Both the position numbers and the translations under genes were made by a program. This document shows positions 33,967 through 39,875 of a stretch of DNA of 39,875 bases, in pieces; the first letter of the stretch is position 1, and each line of letters opens with the position of its first letter. Below the pieces are notes generated by a model. The model was not told where the DNA came from and made no database searches. It saw nothing but the letters and a program-made list of their open reading frames with translations. Origin of the DNA: Clostridium sp. (GTDB lineage: Bacteria > Bacteroidota > Bacteroidia > Bacteroidales > Muribaculaceae); assembly GCA_023666615.1 (NCBI GenBank), contig JAMPBQ010000013.1, positions 1 through 39,875 on the forward strand, read 5' to 3'.

Positions 33967-34800
33967 ATGTCTGAAATCAAAATAGCGGGAATTATGCGCG
34001 CCGGCGCCTATTCCTGCAACCACATAGGCAGCGATGCCTCTATCTTCAACATGGTCGCCGACCAGCTCCGAAAGCGCGGATGCACCGTCAATGTCTATTC
34101 CGAAGAGCAGTTCACTAAATCCGGCGTTAAGGAAGATATTATCGTCAACATGTGCCGCGACTGGCGCTCCTACGAGATGCTCCAGCGCCTCGAAAACGAA
34201 GGCAAGCTCGTAATAAACTCCGGCTACGCCATCGAGAATTGCACCAGGGAGAGGGTGATGCTCCTCCTCAACAGCAACGGCATCCCTTATCCCCCAAGCA
34301 TGCTCGTGAACACTAACGAAAATGTGCGAAAGGAGCTAGAGACGCAAGGCTTTGAAAAATGCTGGGTGAAGCAGGGCCACCGCCATTCAAAGCACCGCGA
34401 GGACGTCACTTTCGTCCGCCACGCCGAAGAGGCTCAGGAGATTCTTCAGGAATATTTCCTCCGCGGAATCACTCGCGCCGTGATTAACAAGCATCTCGTT
34501 GGCGAGGTCGTGAAGTTCTACGGCGTCCTTGGCACCGACTTCTTCCACTGGTTCGTCCCCGCCCCTTCCGGCCTCTTCGAGGTCGACCATGACAAGATGG
34601 ACGCCCGAATCCGTGAAATATGCACAAAGGCGGCCGAGACGCTTGACTGCATCGTATACGGCGGCGACTGCATCGTCACTAAGGAGGGCGACATCTTCAT
34701 CATCGATTTCAACGATTGGCCTTCCTACTCTCCTTGCCGCGCACAAGCCAGCTCGGTAATAGCAAAGCGCATAATGCAAATCATCAAGAGCAAAGCCTGA
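33967..34800 (+). CDS. ATP-grasp (RimK-like) ligase
   Basis: A 277-residue cytoplasmic ATP-grasp enzyme expected to join a carboxylate to an amine or thiol using ATP. Visible parts are the N-terminal pre-ATP-grasp region (EIKIAGIMRAGAYSCNHIGS), the nucleotide-binding strand CWVKQGHRHSKHREDVTFV, VINKHLVGEVVKFYGV, and the metal-binding end DIFIIDFNDWPSYSPCRAQA with the D-x-N pair. Closest resemblance is to RimK/glutamate-ligase-type proteins; the substrate is unknown. The longer frame from 33757 contains the promoter and is rejected. First gene of a five-gene run ending in phosphatidyl-inositol-type genes, so it may tailor a lipid head group or activate an amino acid for it (inference). Confidence 0.82.
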   Translation: MSEIKIAGIMRAGAYSCNHIGSDASIFNMVADQLRKRGCTVNVYSEEQFTKSGVKEDIIVNMCRDWRSYEMLQRLENEGKLVINSGYAIENCTRERVMLLLNSNGIPYPPSMLVNTNENVRKELETQGFEKCWVKQGHRHSKHREDVTFVRHAEEAQEILQEYFLRGITRAVINKHLVGEVVKFYGVLGTDFFHWFVPAPSGLFEVDHDKMDARIREICTKAAETLDCIVYGGDCIVTKEGDIFIIDFNDWPSYSPCRAQASSVIAKRIMQIIKSKA

Positions 34801-34830
34801 TTTCTCCCCTCTCAGCCTTCAGCATAGCCA

Positions 34831-35361
34831 ATGAAGAATTTGCGAGCCATCGGCGACAAGGTGCTAAACAGCGACCGCGTGGAATTTGCCTTCCTCCGAT
34901 CCGCCGTTTCTTCGCAGACAGCCTCTTGGGTCGACCTTTTCCTCGGCTTCGCCCTCTTCGCATGGGTCGGGCTTGCCCCTTGGCTTTCCACGGCAATCGG
35001 GGCCGTTGCCGGCGGCGTGGTAAATTGCATTATTAACTATAAGTTTACGTTCCATGCCAATGATTGCCCTTGGCGAGCCGTCATTGTCAAGTACGTAATG
35101 GTGTGGTTCGGCAGCATGTCGCTCAATTCCTTTGGCACACAAACCCTTTACTGGGCATTCAGCGGCTGGGACTACCTGCGGGAGATTGGCTTCAACGATG
35201 ATGGCACATACGCCGCCGCACGCCTTTTGGTATCCCTCCTTGTCTCTTGGTTCTGGAATTTCCTCCTCCAGCACCGCTTTGTTTATCGGGTCACAAGCTT
35301 CGACCCCACCGCCATCGCCATTTCCCGCGTGTTCTTCCCCTGGGAAAAGGACGAAAGGTGA
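34831..35361 (+). CDS. GtrA-like membrane protein
   Basis: A 176-residue protein with about four hydrophobic helices, GtrA/DPMS family (PF04138). The characteristic block AIGAVAGGVVNCIINYKFTFH follows the first two helices, and a second FLLQHRFVYRV resembles the paired NF..R.FVF motif. GtrA-type proteins are linked to flipping of polyprenyl-phosphate sugars or glycolipids in many loci. The gene begins 30 nt after the ATP-grasp gene and ends 20 nt before the acyltransferase, so it is surely in the same transcript. A head-group or lipid flippase accessory role is inferred from the position. Confidence 0.85.
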   Translation: MKNLRAIGDKVLNSDRVEFAFLRSAVSSQTASWVDLFLGFALFAWVGLAPWLSTAIGAVAGGVVNCIINYKFTFHANDCPWRAVIVKYVMVWFGSMSLNSFGTQTLYWAFSGWDYLREIGFNDDGTYAAARLLVSLLVSWFWNFLLQHRFVYRVTSFDPTAIAISRVFFPWEKDER

Positions 35362-35381
35362 GTTTCTGAATATCGAAAATT

Positions 35382-36251
35382 ATGGATAAAGACGATTATA
35401 AAAAGCTTTATGACGAATACGATGTGCATCCCGACGTCCTTAACGCCGACGATGTTATTCAGCTCATCCCTAAGCTGAAAGGCCACGAAAAGTTCGTCAA
35501 TTGGCTCATCCATTTCCTTTCCGTCGACAAAATAAACTATGTCCACGGGGCATGCTGCGACACGCCCGGCCCGGAATTCACTAAGCGCCTCCTCTTCGAG
35601 CAGTTCAAGGTCACGCTCCGCGTTGACGGTCAAGAGGTGCTCGACAATCTGCCCCCCGGAGCATTCATAACGGTCAGCAACCACCCCTTCGGCGCCCTCG
35701 ACGGCATTATGCTCATCTACCTCGTCACGCGCCACCGCCCTAAATACCGCGTCATGGTGAATATGATTCTCAATCGCATATCTGCCATGCGTCCCAATTT
35801 CATCGCCGTTGACCCCTCCGCATCTACCGACCCGGAAAAGAGAAAAGTCTCCGTGGCCGGCATTCGCCAGACGCTTGAAATGCTGCGCGAAGGCAAACCC
35901 GTCGGCTTCTTCCCCGCTGGGGCGATGTCGAAGTACAGCTTCAAAAAGGGCTATCTCGACGACCTCCCTTGGCAGCCTTCGGTGCTCGCCATTATCAAAA
36001 AGGCCAAAGTGCCGGTAATCCCCATCTATTTCCACGGCGGAAATTCCGCCTGGTTCAATTTCCTCGGCCTGGTTTGCTGGCAAGCCCGCACCCTCGCCCT
36101 CCCCGCCGAAGTATTCAAGAAAGTCGGGAAGGAAATGCACATCTCCGTCGGCGACCCAATCCCCGTAGAAAAGCAAAACGAATTCGCAACCCCCGAACTC
36201 CTCGGCGCCTACCTCCGCGAACGCACCTTCGACCTCCGCCACCGAAAATAG
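35382..36251 (+). CDS. PlsC-type lysophospholipid/amino-lipid acyltransferase
   Basis: A 289-residue acyltransferase of the PlsC superfamily. The catalytic block is NHPFGALDG (His-x5-Asp spacing), as in the hemolysin-like acyltransferases that act in ornithine- and glycine-lipid synthesis, rather than the HX4D of standard PlsC. Further blocks are GFFPAGAMSK (acyl-donor/phosphate region, in place of FPEGTRS) and PVIPIYFHGGNS. No transmembrane helix is clear. It probably adds a fatty acyl chain to a lipid precursor at the inner leaflet. Its neighbours (GtrA-like, CDP-alcohol phosphatidyltransferase) fit a lipid-assembly operon; the exact acceptor is unknown. Confidence 0.85.
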   Translation: MDKDDYKKLYDEYDVHPDVLNADDVIQLIPKLKGHEKFVNWLIHFLSVDKINYVHGACCDTPGPEFTKRLLFEQFKVTLRVDGQEVLDNLPPGAFITVSNHPFGALDGIMLIYLVTRHRPKYRVMVNMILNRISAMRPNFIAVDPSASTDPEKRKVSVAGIRQTLEMLREGKPVGFFPAGAMSKYSFKKGYLDDLPWQPSVLAIIKKAKVPVIPIYFHGGNSAWFNFLGLVCWQARTLALPAEVFKKVGKEMHISVGDPIPVEKQNEFATPELLGAYLRERTFDLRHRK

Positions 36252-36254
36252 CCC

Positions 36255-36358
36255 CCAAGATTCCACAAGCCCCTCAAGAATCCTCAAGATTCCACAAGAT
36301 TCCACAAGATTCCACAAGATAAATCAAGATAGATCAAGCCCTCAAGAAAATCAAGAAA
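36255..36358. repeat. 10-bp CAAGAT tandem repeat array
   Basis: In exact 10-base register from 36271: CCCTCAAGAA, TCCTCAAGAT, TCCACAAGAT three times, AAATCAAGAT, AGATCAAGCC, CTCAAGAAAA, TCAAGAAAAA. Its last unit touches the start codon of the next gene, so it is the leader or spacer of the CDP-alcohol transferase. The same units occur at 17381-17420. Confidence 0.85.
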
Positions 36359-36359
36359 A

Positions 36360-37295
36360 ATGTCAGAAAAAAGCCAATCATATCTCGCATCCCTAAAATC
36401 CCTCGACACCGAAGAGCACATCGACCTTTGGTTCTACCGCCCGATAGGCTACGCATGGGCATGCCTGGCCAAAAAGCTCGGCGTAACCCCCAACGCCATC
36501 ACCATTGCCTCGATATTCCTGGGCATCGGCGCCGGCATAGCCTTCTATTTCAACAACATTTGGATCAACATCCTCGGCATGCTCCTACTGATTTGGGCCA
36601 ATTCCTTCGACAGCGCCGACGGCCAGCTCGCCCGAATGACAAAGCAATACTCACGCATCGGACGCATACTCGACGGCCTGAGCGGCGACTTCTGGTTTCT
36701 AACCATCTACGTCTGCATCTGCCTGCGCACAAACGAATGGTTTCCATTCTTTGCCGAGCGCCCTTGGCTGATTTGGGTTATCGCCGTCGTCACAGGCCTA
36801 TGCCACGCCAAGCAAGCCGCTATGGCCGACTACTACCGCCAATTCCACCTCTATTTCCTCAAGGGCGAAGAGGGAAGCGAGCTAGACTCTTCTGCCCCTC
36901 TGCAAAAAGCCTACGATGAAGTCAGCTGGAAAGGTAATTTCTGGAAAAAGCTCACAATGTCGAGCTACCTCCGCTACACACGCAACCAAGAATCTTGGAC
37001 GCCTAAAATGCAGGCCCTCCGCGCCGAGCTAAAAAAACGGTTCCCCGATGGGAAAATACCCCAAAGCTTCCGTGACAATTTCCGCACTGCAAGCCTCCCC
37101 CTGATGAAATACACCAACATCCTGTCATTCAATTGGCGCACAATCTCGCTCTTCTTCTCCCTCTTCATAGGCCTGCCTTGGCTATATTTTGGCATAGAGC
37201 TGGTTGTCTTCAACATCCTGCTCATCTATATGGTGCGCCGCCACGAGAGCATATGCGCCCGCTTCACCCGCGAATTGAAAGAAGGAAAATACTGA
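36360..37295 (+). CDS. CDP-alcohol phosphatidyltransferase, probable phosphatidylinositol-phosphate synthase
   Basis: A 311-residue membrane enzyme that swaps CMP of a CDP-diacylglycerol-type lipid for an alcohol phosphate. The family signature is D84-x2-D87-G88-x2-A91-R92-x8-G101-x3-D105, followed by an Asp at 110, one residue later than the canonical x3 spacing. About six hydrophobic segments are visible (48-64, 68-80, 112-122, 138-150 and two near the C terminus). Because myo-inositol-phosphate synthase lies 1.5 kb downstream and a phosphatase gene follows 5 nt later, the most likely acceptor is inositol phosphate, as in the Bacteroides thetaiotaomicron inositol-lipid cluster (recalled). 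Other alcohol acceptors are not excluded. Confidence 0.85.
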   Translation: MSEKSQSYLASLKSLDTEEHIDLWFYRPIGYAWACLAKKLGVTPNAITIASIFLGIGAGIAFYFNNIWINILGMLLLIWANSFDSADGQLARMTKQYSRIGRILDGLSGDFWFLTIYVCICLRTNEWFPFFAERPWLIWVIAVVTGLCHAKQAAMADYYRQFHLYFLKGEEGSELDSSAPLQKAYDEVSWKGNFWKKLTMSSYLRYTRNQESWTPKMQALRAELKKRFPDGKIPQSFRDNFRTASLPLMKYTNILSFNWRTISLFFSLFIGLPWLYFGIELVVFNILLIYMVRRHESICARFTRELKEGKY

Positions 37296-37300
37296 AAGCC

Positions 37301-38002
37301 ATGGTTAAAGCTATAATTTTCGATTACGGCGGCACCATCGACAGCCGCGCCGAGCACTGGAGCGAAGTCATTTTCCGCGGCTGGAAGGCCGCAGACCTGG
37401 ACATTGACAAGCCTCTTTTCCGCGATTGCTACGTCTATGGCGAACGATTCATCGAGGCTCACCCCGAAGTCATTAAGCCTAGCGATGACTACTACACAAC
37501 AATGCTGGTGAAAATACGCGCCGAGCTGCAATGTCTCGAAGAAAAAACAGGCGAAAAGCTGCCCGACCTCGAAGCCGCGGCCCAAACAGCGGCGAAATAT
37601 TGCGACGAGTTCGCCGCCATATGCGTCGATGAAGCAAAGCCCACCCTTAAGGCGTTGGCTGAAAAATACCCCTTGGCCCTGGTAAGCAATTTCTATGGCA
37701 ATGTTGAGAGCGTGATTACGGCCTACGGCATCCGCCAGCTATTCCAATTCGTGATCGACAGCGCAAACGTTAAAGTGCGAAAGCCAGACCCGCGCATTTT
37801 CTCCATCGCCATCGAACGCTTCGGCCTTCCCCCCGCCGAAGTCCTCATCGTAGGCGACTCCCTTAAAAACGACATCCTCCCCGCCGACGCCCTCGGCTCC
37901 CCCTCAGTCTGGATAAAAGGCAAAGGCTGGACCGATAAAGACGACTCCATAACCCACGACCCCACCATAAAAACCCTCCCCCAGCTCCTCACCCTCCTCT
38001 AA
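37301..38002 (+). CDS. HAD-superfamily phosphatase, candidate phosphatidylinositol-phosphate phosphatase
   Basis: A 233-residue haloacid-dehalogenase-type hydrolase. Motif I FDYGGTID contains the nucleophile Asp8 with the usual acid/base Asp replaced by Gly, as in the FDxGGT subgroup. Motif II is LVSNFYGN, motif III has Lys in VRKPDPR, and motif IV is VGDSLKNDI. The cap domain (about 20-115) is helical. It starts 5 nt after the CDP-alcohol transferase and is tightly coupled with it, so dephosphorylation of the phosphatidylinositol phosphate made by that enzyme is the simplest hypothesis. The upstream extension to 37133 merely overlaps the previous gene. General sugar-phosphate HAD activity is the alternative. 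Confidence 0.85.
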   Translation: MVKAIIFDYGGTIDSRAEHWSEVIFRGWKAADLDIDKPLFRDCYVYGERFIEAHPEVIKPSDDYYTTMLVKIRAELQCLEEKTGEKLPDLEAAAQTAAKYCDEFAAICVDEAKPTLKALAEKYPLALVSNFYGNVESVITAYGIRQLFQFVIDSANVKVRKPDPRIFSIAIERFGLPPAEVLIVGDSLKNDILPADALGSPSVWIKGKGWTDKDDSITHDPTIKTLPQLLTLL

Positions 38003-38047
38003 CCCCAAACCAAAATGAGATCTAAACCCAAAGCGCCCCTAGCCCAG

Positions 38048-38290
38048 CAATTGCGAAAAGCCCAAGGCAATTGAAAAGAAATAAAAAAGCGGCCGTAGGC
38101 CGCGCAATCGCAAGAAAAGTCCAAGGCAATTGCAAAGAAATAAAAAGTGGCCGTAGGCCGCGCAATCGCAAGAAAAGTCCAAGGCAATTGCAAAGAAATA
38201 AAAAGCGGCCGTAGGCCGCGTAATCGCAAGAAAAGTCCAAGGCAATTGCAAAGAAATAAAAAGTGGCCGTAGGCCACGCAATTGTGAGTA
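38048..38290. repeat. Four-copy 58-bp hairpin repeat
   Basis: CCAAGGCAAT starts at 38062, 38121, 38179 and 38237 (59, 58 and 58 nt apart). Each unit has GCAATTGC-like and GAAATAAAAA segments and a hairpin (G[CT]GGCC)GTA(GGCC[GA]C). Stem ends vary as pairs between copies (GCGGCC/GGCCGC in copies 1 and 3, G-U in copy 2, GTGGCC/GGCCAC in copy 4), which suggests an RNA hairpin. With the elements below it fills most of the 795-bp gap 38003-38797, which holds no gene I can support. Confidence 0.85.
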
Positions 38291-38292
38291 AA

Positions 38293-38320
38293 CCCCAGGC
38301 GGAGCCTGCTCCGCCTGGGG
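38293..38320 (+). terminator. 12-bp stem hairpin in the leader before ino1
   Basis: CCCCAGGCGGAG (38293-38304) pairs with CTCCGCCTGGGG (38309-38320) around CCTG. It is followed by TAAAATATACC rather than T residues, so it could be a weak terminator of the upstream operon or simply another repeat hairpin. A smaller CCTC-GTA-GAGG hairpin follows near 38345-38360. Confidence 0.5.
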
Positions 38321-38395
38321 TAAAATATACCCTAAAAGGTCGGCCTCGTAGAGGTCGTTTGTGGCAAAGCCTTCCCCATCTAGCTAATCTCCTTT

Positions 38396-38508
38396 TCGTT
38401 ATATCGTTATGCCGATATTTCGTTATGCCAAAAATTCGATATAACGAAATCTCGATATAACGATATTCCGATATAACGATATTTCGATATAACGACATCT
38501 CGATATTT
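38396..38508. repeat. 16-bp CGATATAACGA tandem array with inverted flank
   Basis: CGATATAACGA repeats exactly every 16 nt at 38437, 38453, 38469 and 38485, with a partial copy at 38501. The same word occurs inverted at 38396-38406 (TCGTTATATCG) with related sequence to 38426. The array can fold on itself and is very AT-rich. It lies between the hairpin repeats and the ino1 promoter. Confidence 0.85.
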
Positions 38509-38699
38509 CACTATCGCATCGGGCGCCAAAAAAGATCTCCCTCAAAATCACAAACCCAAATTTAAATATATTTAGCCTAAAATTCCATATTTCACGTGAT
38601 TTTTGCATATTTTATCTAAACAACCCATCTTTTGACAAAATTTCATATAAATTAAGATAATTTACATAAAAGATTTTTTCACAATTCGGATTCTTATTG

Positions 38700-38707
38700 T
38701 AATTTTG
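38700..38707 (+). promoter_or_regulatory. -7 element of the ino1 promoter
   Basis: TAATTTTG at 38700-38707, about 90 nt before ATG 38798. The leader contains CGTCTAAC twice (38711 and 38741, 30 nt apart). A TTTTTTC stretch near 38674-38680 is at the -33 position but is a poor match. Confidence 0.6.
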
Positions 38708-38797
38708 CTTCGTCTAACGCACAAGGCCCAAAAACCTAAGCGTCTAACAATAAAATATTCAAAAACCAAAACAAAATTCATATAAAGAATTCAAATT

Positions 38798-39875
38798 ATG
38801 AAAAATCCTAACGTTAAGCCCGCTTCGGGCAAGCTTGGTGTCATGGTGGTCGGTCTCGGCGCCGTCACCTCGACATTCATGACCGGCGTCCTTATGGCGC
38901 GCAAAGGCCTTGCTAAGCCCGTGGGCTCAATGACTCAGTACGACAAAATCCGCGTTGGAGAAGGCGCTGATAAGAAATACCTAAAATACAACGAAATCGT
39001 TCCCATCGCCGACCTTAACGACATCGTTTTCGCCGCTTGGGACGTTTACCCCGCCAACGCCTACGAATCTGCCCTCAACGCTGAAGTCCTCAAGGAAAAG
39101 GACATCAACCCCGTTAAGGACGAGCTCGAGGCTATCAAGCCCTTGAAGGCCGCATTCGACCACAACTACGCTAAGCGCCTCGATGGCGACAACGTGAAGC
39201 AAGTGAAGGACCGCTGGGACATGACCGAGCAAATCCGCGAGGACATCCGCAACTTCAAGAAGGAAACCGGCGTTGACCGCGTGGTTGTGCTTTGGGCTGC
39301 TTCAACCGAAGTTTACGTGCCCGTTGACGAAAAGGTCCACGGCTCTCTCGCCGCCCTTGAGGCTGCCATGAAGGCCGACGACAAGGAGCATATCGCTCCC
39401 TCAATGTGCTACGCCTACGCCGCACTCTCCGAAGGAGCGCCCTTCATAATGGGAGCCCCCAACACCACTGTCGACATCCCCGCCATGTGGGAGCTTTCCG
39501 AAAAAACCGGAATGCCCATCGCCGGAAAGGACTTCAAGACCGGCCAAACCCTCGTTAAGTCCGGCTTCGCGCCAATCATCGGCACTCGCTGCCTGGGCCT
39601 CAGCGGCTGGTTCTCTACAAACATCCTCGGAAACCGCGACGGCCTGGTGCTTGACGAGCCCGCCAACTTCCGCACAAAGGAAGTCAGCAAGCTCTCTACC
39701 CTCGAGTCAATCCTCGTTCCAGAAGAGCAGCCTGACCTTTACACCGACTACTACCACAAGGTGCGCATCAACTATTATCCCCCGCGCAACGATAACAAGG
39801 AAGGGTGGGACAACATCGATATCTTCGGCTGGATGGGCTATCCCATGCAGATCAAGATCAACTTCCTCTGCCGCG
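38798..39875 (+). CDS. ino1: myo-Inositol-1-phosphate synthase (3' truncated by window)
   Basis: Converts D-glucose 6-phosphate to myo-inositol 1-phosphate with NAD, the first step of de novo inositol synthesis. 359 codons are visible from ATG 38798 to the window edge without a stop; about 70 residues are probably missing by comparison with the roughly 430-residue family. Motifs are the Rossmann start VMVVGLGAVTSTFMTGVLMA (16-35), WAASTEVYVP, MGAPNTTVDIPAM, GKDFKTGQTLVKSGFAP, SGWFSTNILGNRDG, and HKVRINYYPP followed by DIFGWMGYPMQIKINFL. The gene is separated from the phosphatase gene by 795 bp of repeats with its own promoter. With pgi earlier in the window it draws on the glucose-6-phosphate pool. 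Confidence 0.95.
   Translation, partial: MKNPNVKPASGKLGVMVVGLGAVTSTFMTGVLMARKGLAKPVGSMTQYDKIRVGEGADKKYLKYNEIVPIADLNDIVFAAWDVYPANAYESALNAEVLKEKDINPVKDELEAIKPLKAAFDHNYAKRLDGDNVKQVKDRWDMTEQIREDIRNFKKETGVDRVVVLWAASTEVYVPVDEKVHGSLAALEAAMKADDKEHIAPSMCYAYAALSEGAPFIMGAPNTTVDIPAMWELSEKTGMPIAGKDFKTGQTLVKSGFAPIIGTRCLGLSGWFSTNILGNRDGLVLDEPANFRTKEVSKLSTLESILVPEEQPDLYTDYYHKVRINYYPPRNDNKEGWDNIDIFGWMGYPMQIKINFLCR

Noticed and set aside
35283-36317. 344-codon frame opposite the PlsC-type acyltransferase
   Set aside because: A shadow frame beginning in the 10-bp repeats; the plus strand encodes a clear acyltransferase in a tight operon.
37133-37300. Upstream extension of the HAD phosphatase
   Set aside because: It overlaps the CDP-alcohol transferase in another frame; HAD motif I begins right after ATG 37301.
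38048-38290. CRISPR-like array
   Set aside because: The whole 58-nt unit is repeated; there are no unique spacers, and no cas genes are nearby.
38022-38498. Open frame of 158 codons on the minus strand
   Set aside because: It reads through both the 58-bp and the 16-bp repeat arrays (repeated LPWTFL and YRNIVIS strings); composition is set by the repeats.

Overview
The window looks like chromosomal DNA of a gut-type Bacteroidota, most plausibly the order Bacteroidales (a Muribaculaceae-like genome would fit; this is inference). The reasons are the repeated promoter element TAnnTTTG without purine-rich ribosome binding sites, an S9 peptidase of the DPP5 type, a DUF349 repeat protein, AAA/DUF4143 and DUF1016 accessory genes, a secreted rhamnosidase with a type IX secretion (T9SS) tail, a GldB-like lipoprotein, and myo-inositol-phosphate synthase next to a CDP-alcohol phosphatidyltransferase. 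No rRNA, tRNA, insertion sequence, prophage or CRISPR array was found.

Layout. 1-4.1 kb: the tail of a probable winged-helix regulator, a repeat-rich spacer, a DPP5-like lipoprotein peptidase with a strong terminator, and an AT-rich AAA/DUF4143 ATPase behind a repeat-bearing promoter. 4.1-6.9 kb (minus): a PP2C phosphatase followed by a membrane-anchored Ser/Thr kinase fused to an FGE-sulfatase-like domain. 7.0-14.7 kb: an MscS channel, a MINPP-type histidine acid phosphatase, a small TPR protein, a LytS/LytR-type two-component pair, a cytidylate-kinase-like protein and a five-repeat DUF349 protein. 14.8-18.3 kb: a DUF1016 nuclease-like gene, pgi and murI, with pgi and murI converging on a 19-bp-stem terminator. 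18.3-25.7 kb (minus): a surface-polysaccharide set (flippase, GT2, acyltransferase) and a GH78 rhamnosidase split by a frameshift at a run of eight G on its coding strand. 25.9-28.7 kb (minus): prfB, acpP and fabF. 28.8-32.3 kb (plus): an overlapping trio of serine hydrolase, GldB-like lipoprotein and MATE transporter. 32.3-33.6 kb: a hairpin repeat array and an SH3/multi-pass membrane protein.

34.0-39.9 kb (plus) is the most interesting part. Five closely spaced genes (ATP-grasp ligase, GtrA-like membrane protein, PlsC-type acyltransferase, CDP-alcohol phosphatidyltransferase, HAD phosphatase) run head-to-tail. About 0.8 kb of structured repeats then leads to a myo-inositol-1-phosphate synthase gene cut by the window edge. 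Together these give glucose-6-phosphate -> inositol-phosphate -> phosphatidylinositol-phosphate -> phosphatidylinositol, so this is a probable inositol-lipid locus with three accessory genes of unassigned role.

Intergenic DNA carries several repeat types: a 58-bp hairpin array with paired stem changes, a 69-bp hairpin array, a 16-bp AT-rich array with inverted flanks, and a helically phased 10-bp CAAGAT repeat shared by two loci 19 kb apart.
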